Source: Microcystis elabens FACHB-917
GTDB taxonomy: Bacteria; Cyanobacteriota; Cyanobacteriia; PCC-6307; Cyanobiaceae
Reading direction: 5' to 3'
DNA: 64,000 bases
NCBI RefSeq assembly: GCF_014698445.1
Contig: NZ_JACJSZ010000003.1
Location: 62,001 to 126,000, forward strand
The notes below the pieces were generated by a model, which saw nothing but the letters and a program-made list of their open reading frames with translations, did not search any database and was not told the origin of the DNA. Below are positions 26,821 to 34,397 of the stretch, piece after piece (within the stretch, counting starts at the first letter, position 1; every line of letters starts with the position of its first letter). The translations under genes and the position numbers were made by a program.

Positions 26821-29217
26821 ATGGCTGACTCCGTGTCCTCGGAGATGGATCAGCTGCGCCGGGAGAACGCCCGCTTGATCGGGCTGCTCGAGGCCCACGG
26901 CATCGCCTGGAGATCCGGCGAACCTGCCCCAACGGAACCGGCGCCGGTTGGAGAAGGTGACTCAGAGGCAGCCCCCGCCAGGGGTCCCAATTCCGCGCAG
27001 GAGAAGGTAGCGCTGTTCCGGCGCATCTTCCGCGGCCGTGACGACGTCTATGCCCTGCGCTGGCAGAGCAGCAGCAGCGGGCGCTCGGGCTATGCGCCGG
27101 CCTGCGCCAACGAGTGGCGGCCAGGCCTCTGCGAGAAGCCACGGATCTCCTGCCGCGACTGCCAGTACCGGAAGCTGTTGCCCCTCACCGATGCGGCGAT
27201 CTTCGGCCATCTGGCCGGCGAGCACACCGTCGGTCTCTACCCCCTGCTGGAGAACGACCATTGCCACCTGCTGGCCGTCGACTTTGACGAGCAGGACTGG
27301 CGTGATGACGCCCGGGCCTTTCTTCGCTCGTGTCGGCAGCTGGCGGTGCCGGCGGCGCTGGAGATCTCCCGTTCCGGGGAGGGCGCCCATGTGTGGGTGT
27401 TCTTCGAGGAGGCGGTACCGGCCCGGGAGGCTCGCCAGCTGGGGGCAGCCCTGATCAGCCACACCTGCAACGCCACGCGTCAGCTGCAGCTGAGCTCCTA
27501 CGACCGGCTGTTCCCCAGCCAGGACACCCTGCCGAAGGGCGGCTTCGGCAACCTGATCGCCATGCCGCTGCAGAAGGTACCCCGGCAGCGGGGTTGCAGC
27601 GTGTTCGTGGATGACGACCTGCAGCCCTATCCCGATCAGTGGGCCTATCTGGCAACCCTGCAAAGGTTGACGGTGGCAGGGCTGCAGACCGTGATTCAGA
27701 CCGCTACCAGCGGCGCCCATCCGCTCGATCTGGCATTCATCAGCGAGGAGGACCTGGCGACCCCGTGGAAGGCACCTCCTGCGATTGCGAAGCTCAGCGG
27801 GCCGCTACCCGCCTCGATCACCCTCACCCTGGCCGACCGTCTCTATGTGGAGCGCTCGGGGTTGCCGCAGCCTCTGCTCAATCGCCTGATCCGCCTGGCT
27901 GCCTTTGCCAATCCCGCCTTCTACAAAGCCCAGGCCATGCGCCTGTCGGTGTGGGACAAGCCGCGGGTGATCGGCTGCGCTGAGAACTTCCCGCAGCACA
28001 TCGCCCTGCCGCGCGGCTGTCTGGAACCGGTGCAGACCCTGCTGCAGGAACAGGGCATCGGCTGGGAGCTGGTGGATGAGCGCCAGAACGGCTCACAGCT
28101 GGAGCTGATGTTTGCGGGCCTGCTGCGCGCTGATCAGGAGGCCGCCGTGGAGGCGATGCTGCGCCACGACATCGGCGTGCTGCAAGCACCGACGGCCTTC
28201 GGCAAAACCGTTGTGGCGGCGGCGATCCTGGCCCGGCGGGGCTTAAACACCCTGGTGCTGGTGCATCGCGCCGAGCTGCTGCGGCAGTGGCAGGAACGGC
28301 TTCAGACCTTCCTGGACGTCCCACCCGAAGCGATCGGTTGCATCGGTGGTGGCAAAGCCAAGCCCACCGGCCAGCTCGACATCGCCGTGATGCAGTCGCT
28401 GGTGCGCAAGGGCGAGGTGAATCCCTTGGTGCAGACCTACGGGCAGGTGATTGTCGACGAATGCCACCACATCGCCGCGGCGTCCTTTGAGGCCATCCTG
28501 CGCCAGGTGAAGGCCCGCTACGTGCTGGGGCTGTCCGCCACCCTGGTGCGCCGCGACGGTCTGCAGCCGATCCTGTTCATGCAGTGCGGCCCGATTCGCC
28601 ACACCGCCGAGCGTCCTCTCGGGGCGCCTGAGACCCTGGAACTGGTGAGCCGCACCCATCAGCTCCAGGAGCTGCCCGCCGATCTACAGATCCAGGAGCT
28701 GATGCGCCGACTGGCGGAAGATCAGCACCGCACTGAGCGGATCGTGGCCGAGGCCCTCGCCTGCTGGGGAGAGGGCCGAAAGCTGTTGTTGCTGAGCGAG
28801 CGCACCGATCACATCACGGCGATCGCTGCCGCCCTCACTGAACAGGTACCGAACCTGTTCCTGCTGCATGGCCGGCTCAGGGCGCGCCAGCGCAGCGCCA
28901 CCCTGACCACTCTGCAAGCGCTGCCTCCTGATGCGCCCCGCATCGTGCTGGCCACCGGGCGTTTGGTGGGCGAAGGCTTCGACCATCCACCGCTCGACAC
29001 GCTGCTGCTGACCATGCCCGTGTCGTGGAAGGGCACGCTGCAGCAGTACGCCGGCCGCCTGCATAGACAACAGAGCGGCAAGACAAGCGTGCGCATCATC
29101 GATTGGCTTGATCTCGGCCATCCCATCACGCAACGGATGTGGGAGCAACGGCTGCGGGGCTATCGGGCCATGGGCTATGCGCTGCTTGCAGATCAGCTAA
29201 CGATGGCAAGCGGCTGA
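26821..29217 (+). CDS. TOTE conflict-system-type protein: archaeo-eukaryotic primase fused to superfamily II helicase
   Basis: A 798-residue protein. Residues 8-30 form a short coiled coil (MDQLRRENARLIGLLEAHGI). Next is a Cys-rich segment (CANEWRPGLC, CRDCQYRKLLPLTD) and a primase domain with Asp154/Asp156 in AVDFDEQDW and His190 in SGEGAHVWVFF, the metal and nucleotide motifs of archaeo-eukaryotic primases. A linker with CAENFPQHIALPRGC leads to the helicase: Walker A TAFGKT (Lys462), DECH at 546-549, LGLSATLVRRDG, and VGEGFDHPPLDT with QQYAGRLHR. No extra nuclease domain is obvious after the helicase. I infer a role in defence or inter-element conflict; the biochemistry is not known to me. 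It follows the RelE-type toxin by 6 bp. Confidence 0.85.
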   Translation: MADSVSSEMDQLRRENARLIGLLEAHGIAWRSGEPAPTEPAPVGEGDSEAAPARGPNSAQEKVALFRRIFRGRDDVYALRWQSSSSGRSGYAPACANEWRPGLCEKPRISCRDCQYRKLLPLTDAAIFGHLAGEHTVGLYPLLENDHCHLLAVDFDEQDWRDDARAFLRSCRQLAVPAALEISRSGEGAHVWVFFEEAVPAREARQLGAALISHTCNATRQLQLSSYDRLFPSQDTLPKGGFGNLIAMPLQKVPRQRGCSVFVDDDLQPYPDQWAYLATLQRLTVAGLQTVIQTATSGAHPLDLAFISEEDLATPWKAPPAIAKLSGPLPASITLTLADRLYVERSGLPQPLLNRLIRLAAFANPAFYKAQAMRLSVWDKPRVIGCAENFPQHIALPRGCLEPVQTLLQEQGIGWELVDERQNGSQLELMFAGLLRADQEAAVEAMLRHDIGVLQAPTAFGKTVVAAAILARRGLNTLVLVHRAELLRQWQERLQTFLDVPPEAIGCIGGGKAKPTGQLDIAVMQSLVRKGEVNPLVQTYGQVIVDECHHIAAASFEAILRQVKARYVLGLSATLVRRDGLQPILFMQCGPIRHTAERPLGAPETLELVSRTHQLQELPADLQIQELMRRLAEDQHRTERIVAEALACWGEGRKLLLLSERTDHITAIAAALTEQVPNLFLLHGRLRARQRSATLTTLQALPPDAPRIVLATGRLVGEGFDHPPLDTLLLTMPVSWKGTLQQYAGRLHRQQSGKTSVRIIDWLDLGHPITQRMWEQRLRGYRAMGYALLADQLTMASG

Positions 29218-29225
29218 TCAAAAAC

Positions 29226-29244
29226 TTTTCACAAACCTTCTCAC
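29226..29244 (+). repeat. paired TTYTCAC repeats, 12-nt period (right)
   Basis: TTTTCAC at 29226-29232 and TTCTCAC at 29238-29244, 12 nt apart, mirror the pair at 26146-26164 in orientation and spacing. They start 9 bp after the stop of the primase-helicase gene. Just downstream, GTGAG motifs occur in the opposite sense (about 29252-29273). Confidence 0.5.
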
Positions 29245-29304
29245 ATCCAAGCGTGAGGGCTTGTGAGACTCACGGCACCGCAGGCAGTTTGGCCAATGAA
29301 TCGA

Positions 29305-29352
29305 GAAGGTTACCAAGGCTGAACCTCACCGGTTCGAGTCCGGTCACCCGCT
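29305..29352 (+). pseudogene. tRNA-Gly 3' remnant, right attachment repeat
   Basis: The last 24 bases (29329-29352) are identical to the T arm and 3' acceptor strand of the tRNA-Gly gene at 25958. Upstream bases (GAAGGT..ACCAAGGCTGAACCTCA) align loosely with its anticodon arm but with deletions and an extra G that destroy the stem, and no 5' acceptor or D arm exists. This is an island-boundary duplication and not a working tRNA. From 29353 to 29585 I see no gene or clear signal. Confidence 0.85.
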
Positions 29353-29585
29353 TGATCAACATCTCCGGGTCGAATGATCTGGTCGCTGGGCTGTTGTGGA
29401 TGTAACGGCTGGCGATGAGGGAGAATCTGGCGATGAGGGATTAACACGTCCCCCTTGGTCATCGGACCCGGTGATCGGTTCGTTTCGCGAAGGATTGCTT
29501 CAGCACAGCGTATAGCTTTTCCACAGCCTTGAGGGAAGGGGATCGAGACAACGCTTCGGCATTCCTCTTCAAGTGGAGCCAGACT

Positions 29586-29852
29586 TCAGGAGCGCGGCTT
29601 GATCAGCTGCAGCACCTGCAGACCGAGGCCGCCGGCTCGCCGCTCGCAATCGAGAGCCTGAAGAATCGCCCGGGCCGAGCCATCGATATCCCCCTCGCCC
29701 GCCGCCAGCCGCGCCTGCTCGTTCAGGGAAGCCGCCTGAAGCAGCAGACGCTGGCGAGCTGCCGGATCGGCAAGCGGCGAGACGCTGGACCTGGGACGCG
29801 TAGGAGTGTCCAACGTCAGGGTGACGGAGGTCGATGGACTGGCAACGATCAT
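29586..29852 (-). CDS. small conserved protein, unknown function
   Basis: An 88-residue protein starting MIVASPSTSVTLTLDTPTRPRSS, with a helical, Ala/Arg-rich core (LLLQAASLNEQARLAAGEGDIDGSA in part; AILQALDCERRAGGLGLQVLQLI) that looks like one or two helical repeats, somewhat TPR-like. Strong G/C third positions support coding. I believe similar short proteins occur in other Synechococcus but cannot check. It is isolated: 29853-30112 holds nothing I can support. Confidence 0.5.
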   Translation of the reverse strand: MIVASPSTSVTLTLDTPTRPRSSVSPLADPAARQRLLLQAASLNEQARLAAGEGDIDGSARAILQALDCERRAGGLGLQVLQLIKPRS

Positions 29853-30112
29853 GACCGGCAGGGAATGTGCAGCTTCTTGAACGAAGAGAGAGGGTTGGCT
29901 GGCATCAGATTACAGGCTAAGGGATAGCCGACATCCAAAGACTTCTTATCCGTTTACAACTTACTCAACAACATAACAGTCAGTCCTGCATCCTGTCGAG
30001 CATCGGCTGAAGAAGGTCGGAAGGAGCGTTCATCTCTTTCCCCGATACTGCCTCCCCGTCTGACCGCGCACCTGCACGGTCGTGCCGTTGCCGAAGCCGG
30101 CATCTGGAGCGT

Positions 30113-30382
30113 TCAGGTCCCCGGCTCCTCCCGATTACCGCCCAGGGCGGCGATCTGGGAACGCAGCTGGTCGGAACGATGCAGGTCGCCCCGGGTGAGG
30201 GCAACGGCGAGAGCGAACTCGAGCTTCTCGAGCTGGTGGTCGCCCTCGACCTGGGAATGGGTGCGGAGCTGACAGTGGGGTGCCGGGCTGCAGGCACGTG
30301 GGGCAGGACCCTGACCGTGCAAAGCGCCTGAGGATGGCTGGTAAGAGGAAGTGGGGAAGGCCATGACCCGCTTTCTTTTCAT
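30113..30382 (-). CDS. small conserved protein, unknown function
   Basis: An 89-residue protein whose N-terminal half is variable and Pro/Ser-rich, while the C-terminal part (HQLEKLEFALAVALTRGDLHRSDQLRSQIAALGGN, in parts) is a clear helical hairpin of the kind seen in short cyanobacterial proteins. ATG 30382 (MKRKRVMAF) or ATG 30364 (MAFPTSSY) may be the start; the frame is open further upstream, overlapping the next gene, but without support. It is followed in the same direction by nothing close. Confidence 0.45.
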   Translation of the reverse strand: MKRKRVMAFPTSSYQPSSGALHGQGPAPRACSPAPHCQLRTHSQVEGDHQLEKLEFALAVALTRGDLHRSDQLRSQIAALGGNREEPGT

Positions 30383-30411
30383 TTTGACACCCTTGGCCAG
30401 GGGGTGCGTCT

Positions 30412-30726
30412 TCAGGCGGCGGTGGCGTAGGGGGCCTCCTCCTGGCTGCTGTCCTCCTCGCCGGTGTCCGCCTGGGGTTCGAAGACGGGGGGCGCCTCGG
30501 CGGTGTCGCCCATCTCCAGGAGATGGCGGCAGTCCTGCAGCAGCCGCTCGACGTTGTCGAGGCTGGCCAGCTCCTGGGGATCCGGCCTGGCCTGGCTGGA
30601 GGCCTGCAGTTCCACCGCCGCCAGGCGCTGCTCCAGGGTCACCAGCCGCAGGGAGAGGGCATGGATGGTCTCGGCGAGATCTTCGGCATTGCGGCTGATG
30701 CGGAACGACACCGAGGCGGGGGCCAT
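30412..30726 (-). CDS. conserved coiled-coil protein, cyanobacterial type
   Basis: From ATG 30726 a 104-residue protein: APASVSFRISRNAEDLAETIHALSLRLVTLEQRLAAVE (in parts) gives a short beta start then a coiled coil, then LLQDCRHLLEMGDTAE and an acidic tail (TGEEDSSQEEAPY). ATG 30756 would add ten residues. I recognise the opening as one common in picocyanobacterial hypothetical proteins; function unknown. It is divergent from the AbrB-type gene. Confidence 0.6.
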   Translation of the reverse strand: MAPASVSFRISRNAEDLAETIHALSLRLVTLEQRLAAVELQASSQARPDPQELASLDNVERLLQDCRHLLEMGDTAEAPPVFEPQADTGEEDSSQEEAPYATAA

Positions 30727-30838
30727 GGCGGGGAAGGCGACGGGGCTGTGCCGCATGACAACACACCCGGAGCACCCCCTCAAGCACCTGCGGCAGGGAT
30801 CTCCCAGAGTGGGTCCTGCTGATCGGGCCCCTCATCGG

Positions 30839-31360
30839 ATGAACCATGCCTGGCATCTGTCGATCTACCTGCTGGCCGGGCTCGCCGGCGGCCTGCTGGC
30901 CCTGCGCACCGGCATCCCGGCGGCCCCCCTGGCCGGAGCGCTGCTGGGGGCCGCCCTGGTCAGCGTGACGGGGCGGCTGGAGGTGGCCCAGTGGCCGCTC
31001 GGCACCCGCACCCTGCTGGAGATCGGCATCGGCACCGTGATCGGCACGGGCCTCACCGGCACGGCCCTGCTGGAGCTACGCCAGCTGTGGCGGCCCGCCC
31101 TGCTGATCACGCTCACCCTGGTGGTGGCCGGCCTGGTGGTGGGTCTCGGTTGCAGCCGGCTGATGGGTGTCGATCCGGTGGTGGCCCTGCTGGGGGCGGC
31201 CCCGGGGGGCATCAGCGGCATGAGCCTGGTGGGTGCGGAATTCGGCGTCGGGGCCGCCGTGGCCACCCTGCACGCCGTGCGTCTGATCACGGTGCTGGTG
31301 ATCCTGCCGCTGGTGGTGCGGCTGGTGTTGCCGGCCGCCGCCACCCCACCGGGGGGCTGA
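30839..31360 (+). CDS. AbrB-family membrane protein (single-repeat form)
   Basis: A 173-residue, very hydrophobic protein with about five or six membrane segments and the AbrB-duplication family signature GAAPGGISGMSLVGAEFGVGAAVATLHAVRLI (read in parts), plus RTGIPAAPLAGALLGA near the start. Family proteins of about 350 residues carry this unit twice (some are annotated ammonia monooxygenase-like, without evidence for that enzyme); this is a single unit, a size I recall from cyanobacteria. It may be a transporter half that dimerises. Not related to the AbrB transcription factor. Confidence 0.8.
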   Translation: MNHAWHLSIYLLAGLAGGLLALRTGIPAAPLAGALLGAALVSVTGRLEVAQWPLGTRTLLEIGIGTVIGTGLTGTALLELRQLWRPALLITLTLVVAGLVVGLGCSRLMGVDPVVALLGAAPGGISGMSLVGAEFGVGAAVATLHAVRLITVLVILPLVVRLVLPAAATPPGG

Positions 31361-31423
31361 CCACCCTGGACAGGGCCGCAGGGGTCGATACGTTGGGCCA
31401 CCGCGTTGTTCACTTCCGGTCCG

Positions 31424-31876
31424 ATGGCCACACGCCACTCTCTCTCTATCCGACTGGGCCCGGTCGTCCTGGCGGCGGCGTCCGTTCTGCTGGCCGGCGC
31501 CGCCGCCGCCCCGCGCGCCCGGGCAGGCAATGACATCGAGGGCCCCGGGGGCAAGGGGGCCCAGGTGTACTGCTTCATGCGCAACAACGGCAACGTCCAC
31601 GAGGTGAGCTGGAACGCCGCCTACGCCCTGATCAAGCGCCAGAGCTCCGGCCTCTTCAAGACCTCCCCCGAACACGCCGCGGTGATGATCACCGAAGCCG
31701 TGGTCCAGAACCCCGGCACCTTCCCCGACTGCGGCCGCTTCCTGGGGGAGCTGTTTGCGCCGAGCAACTCCGGGAGCACCGCGGCCAGCCCGGAAGCCGG
31801 CCCCACCTCCATCTCGGTCGTGGGGGGTGGTAAGGCTGGTGGCAGCGGCATGACCCGGAGTGAGCGTTACAACTGA
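31424..31876 (+). CDS. exported DUF6554-like protein
   Basis: A 150-residue protein with a signal peptide (GPVVLAAASVLLAGAAAAPRARA) and a compact conserved region containing VYCFMRNNGNVHEVSWNAAY, IKRQSSGLFKTSPEHAAVMI and PDCGRFLGELF with two Cys. I recall this as a cyanobacterium-specific family of unknown function. The tail is Gly/Ser-rich. Its end overlaps the next lipoprotein gene by 17 bp, so the two are probably cotranscribed. Confidence 0.7.
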   Translation: MATRHSLSIRLGPVVLAAASVLLAGAAAAPRARAGNDIEGPGGKGAQVYCFMRNNGNVHEVSWNAAYALIKRQSSGLFKTSPEHAAVMITEAVVQNPGTFPDCGRFLGELFAPSNSGSTAASPEAGPTSISVVGGGKAGGSGMTRSERYN

Positions 31877-32261
31877 GCGGGCCCGCCTGCATCCCGCCGC
31901 CCGGCCGCTTGGACTCCTGCTGATCGTGCTCCTGGGCGGCTGCGCCGAGGAGCCCCTGCCCCAGCGGCCGATCACCCGGGAGGACTGCCTGCGGACCGTG
32001 AAGCTGGAGGACCTTCCCGGCGCCCTGCGCCAGTGCGACCGGGTGGTGGCGGCCTTCCCGAAGGACCCGGGGCCGCTCAACGAGCGCTTCCTGCTGCACA
32101 CCCTGGCCGGCAACACCACCGCGGCCTGCCGCGACATCCGCCGGGCCACGGTGCTGGCCGCCGCGTTGCCCAGGGACAAGCTCGATCCGATCCTGCGCCA
32201 GGACCTGGCGGTGAGAGAGAAGAGCTGCGCCGAAGACCCCCCCGCCCGTCCGGGCGGTTGA
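31860..32261 (+). CDS. small lipoprotein with TPR-like helices
   Basis: A 133-residue protein from GTG 31860 with a lipobox (GLLLIVLLGGC, Cys28) and a helical mature part containing EDCLRTVKLEDLPGALRQCDRV and GPLNERFLLHTLAGN, a TPR-like pattern with four Cys that could form disulfides in the periplasm. Function unknown. The start lies inside the 3' end of the preceding exported protein gene, suggesting translational coupling. It is convergent with the SNF2-type helicase, 15 bp apart. Confidence 0.65.
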   Translation: MSVTTERARLHPAARPLGLLLIVLLGGCAEEPLPQRPITREDCLRTVKLEDLPGALRQCDRVVAAFPKDPGPLNERFLLHTLAGNTTAACRDIRRATVLAAALPRDKLDPILRQDLAVREKSCAEDPPARPGG

Positions 32262-32276
32262 AACCCCGGCAGCGGC

Positions 32277-33884
32277 TCAGCCGCTCTCCAGCCACCGGCG
32301 CACCAGCGCCGGCAGGGCCCGTTGGCGCCGCAGGCTCTCCTGGCCCTGCAGCAGCAGGGAGATGCGCTCGGCCTTGCTGGCGATCAGATCGTCCACCAGC
32401 CGGTCGGCGAAACCCAGCTGCAGCCAGTGGCTGGTGAGTGCGGCGCCCATGCCGATGCGGTGGCAGCGGTCCTCCGCCTGCTCGGCATCGCCCGGGGTCC
32501 AGGGCCGCTCCACCAGCACCACATGCCGGGCCCGATGCAGGGTGAAGCCGAGGCCGCCGGTGCCATAGGTGGCGATCAGCACGGGGGATCGGCCCGACTG
32601 GAAGGCATCCACCAGCTGCTGTCGGCGCAGGGGCGGCACGGCGCCCACCAGGGGCCCCCCATCGCCCGACCGGCCGAGCTGGCTGTGGAGGGCCTGGGCC
32701 GTGGCCACGAAGGCGGTGAACACCACCACCGCTTCGCCTGCTGCCACCAGCTCGGCCACCAGGGCGACGGTGGCGTCCAGCTTGTGGCGCGAGGCGATCT
32801 GGCGCAGGGCGGTGAACACGGCCAGGGCTTCGGCGTCGCGGCGCACCTGGCCGGCCATGGCCCGGCGGCGGTAGTCGTCGATCCGCTCCTGCAGGGCCCG
32901 CTCGAAGACCTCGGCGCCGGCAGGATCGAGGCTCACGGGCCGCTCGAGCCGCCGTTTCGGAGGCAGATCCAGGCACTGGCCCTTGCGGCGATGGAGCACC
33001 AGGGGTCGCACCAGCCGCTGCAGCTCCTCCAGCTGGCTGGCACCGCTGGCCTGCCAGATCCGCCGGCCTCCCTGCTCCCGCCAGTGCCCCTGGCAGTAGC
33101 GCTCCTCGAAGTGGCGCTGGTCGGCCGCCAGGGGATGGCCGATGGCGGCCAGCAGGGGAAAGAGCTGGACCGGCCGGCCGTTCTTCATCGGCGTGCCGGT
33201 CAGCAGCCAGATCGCCCGCAGGCGCGGATGGCGGGCCAGGCGCAGGAAGGCCTGGGTGCGGGCGGCCTGGAGTGTCTGGGCGAAATGGGCCTCGTCGGCG
33301 ATCAGCACGGTGCCGGCGGCCGGCAGCTCGGCCGGCAGCCGGGCCCAGCTGTGCAGCTCCAGGCGCAGGCCCAGCGCCGTCGCCTCCTGGCGCCAGTGGT
33401 GGTGCAGCCCCGCCGGAGCCACCACCACCAGGCGGCAGTCGGCCAGGCGCACCAGGGCGCGGCCGGCCACCAGGGCGCTGAGGGTCTTGCCGAGGCCCAT
33501 GGCATCGGCCAGCACGGCGCCGCGGCGGGCCAGCAGCCAGTGCACCGCCAGTCGCTGGTGCCGGAACAGCCGGCGGCCATCGGGGAGCTCATCGGCGGCG
33601 GCGGCCGCCGCCACCAGGGCCCGATGGGGGGGCAGAGGCGGCAGGGGCTGCCCCAGCCAGCCGAACCAGCGGGCCAGTTCCGGGGTGACCGGAAAGCGCC
33701 CGGCGCACTGCTGCTGCAGCGCCGCGGCCGCCTCCAGGGGGAACTGCCAGCAGCCGCGGCGACTGAGCCACTGGCCCCGGGGGCGGATGGCCCGCAGCTG
33801 CGCCTGGGTGACCGCGTCGAACGGACTGACCACCTCGATCAGACCCGAGGCGCCCAGGCGCATCTGCACCAGGGGGGTGGCCAA
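32277..33884 (-). CDS. SNF2-family DEAH helicase, SMARCAL1-like layout
   Basis: A 535-residue protein. The first 75 residues (FDAVTQAQLRAIRP, GQWLSRRGCWQFPLEAA) resemble the HARP-type substrate-recognition segment of annealing helicases. The two RecA-like domains follow: Walker A DAMGLGKT (Lys133), DEAH at 197-200, LTGTP at 228-232, then VVVFTAFVATAQALHSQL, IATYGTGGLGFTLHRA and QAEDRCHRIGM (motifs V and VI). The likely role is ATP-driven DNA remodelling in repair or fork restart; a defence role is also possible. It is head-to-head with the HNH gene across 75 bp. Confidence 0.85.
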   Translation of the reverse strand: MATPLVQMRLGASGLIEVVSPFDAVTQAQLRAIRPRGQWLSRRGCWQFPLEAAAALQQQCAGRFPVTPELARWFGWLGQPLPPLPPHRALVAAAAAADELPDGRRLFRHQRLAVHWLLARRGAVLADAMGLGKTLSALVAGRALVRLADCRLVVVAPAGLHHHWRQEATALGLRLELHSWARLPAELPAAGTVLIADEAHFAQTLQAARTQAFLRLARHPRLRAIWLLTGTPMKNGRPVQLFPLLAAIGHPLAADQRHFEERYCQGHWREQGGRRIWQASGASQLEELQRLVRPLVLHRRKGQCLDLPPKRRLERPVSLDPAGAEVFERALQERIDDYRRRAMAGQVRRDAEALAVFTALRQIASRHKLDATVALVAELVAAGEAVVVFTAFVATAQALHSQLGRSGDGGPLVGAVPPLRRQQLVDAFQSGRSPVLIATYGTGGLGFTLHRARHVVLVERPWTPGDAEQAEDRCHRIGMGAALTSHWLQLGFADRLVDDLIASKAERISLLLQGQESLRRQRALPALVRRWLESG

Positions 33885-33959
33885 TGCGGCAAAAAGCAGT
33901 CATGAACACATTGACACCCGGGGGGCTGAGGCCAAACTTCTGCCAACCGAGGCGCGCTG

Positions 33960-34397
33960 ATGCAGGCCAGGGATGGAGTCTTTCTCGAAGATCTCTGCCC
34001 CAAGCTGCGAGCGCGTCGATGGCGACAGTCGCTGCACCGGATGACCGGCTGCCGCTGCCTCTATTGCGGCGAGGCGTCGGAATCCATCGACCACGTGCAT
34101 CCGCTCAGCCGCGGCGGCCAGAGCATCACCGAGAACTGTGTGCCGGCCTGCCTGGGCTGCAACGGCCGCAAGGGCGACAGTGACGCGTTCGTCTGGTACC
34201 GGAGCCAGCCCTTCTACGACCCGCGCCGGGCCATGGCCCTGCGGGCCTGGACCGACGGCGATCTGCGCCTGGCTCTGCGCCTGCTCCAGTGGGTGGCCCC
34301 CGCCGAACCGGAGACGGCCACGGCCGCCGAGACGGAGATGACTCACCAGACCCGGCAGGCCTCCACCCCGTTGTGGCGGTGGCAGATGGCTTCCTGA
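33960..34397 (+). CDS. HNH endonuclease family protein
   Basis: A 145-residue protein with a zinc-stabilised HNH motif: CRCLYCG (Cys33, Cys36), DHVHPLSRGG (Asp44-His45), ENCVPACLGCNGRKG (Asn59, Cys64, Cys67, Asn68). These are the catalytic His and metal-binding residues of the group. Small stand-alone HNH proteins of this type are frequent in cyanobacteria, with unknown targets. Its 3' end overlaps the convergent small membrane protein gene by 55 bp. The divergent SNF2 helicase gene suggests, but does not prove, joint function. Confidence 0.85.
   Translation: MQARDGVFLEDLCPKLRARRWRQSLHRMTGCRCLYCGEASESIDHVHPLSRGGQSITENCVPACLGCNGRKGDSDAFVWYRSQPFYDPRRAMALRAWTDGDLRLALRLLQWVAPAEPETATAAETEMTHQTRQASTPLWRWQMAS

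Larger units (their letters stand above)
26006..29352. mobile_element. minimal genomic island at tRNA-Gly: toxin-antitoxin plus TOTE-type primase-helicase
   Basis: About 3.3 kb bounded by the 24-bp tRNA-derived direct repeat. It contains only three genes in one operon (Phd/YefM antitoxin, RelE/ParE toxin, primase-helicase) with a 259-bp leader and a 100-bp tail. Its base composition is less GC-rich than flanking core genes. No integrase, transposase or phage structural gene is present, so it was probably moved in trans or has lost its integrase. The neighbouring lipoprotein and small conserved proteins outside the repeats look like ordinary chromosome. Confidence 0.75.

Noticed and set aside
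25958-29352. Prophage or integrative conjugative element
   Set aside because: No integrase, structural, packaging or conjugation gene lies in or near the island; only the attachment-type repeats are present.
29980-30297. 105-codon minus-strand frame
   Set aside because: It overlaps the better-supported 89-residue gene in another frame and its product is Ser/Pro/Arg-rich without helical pattern.
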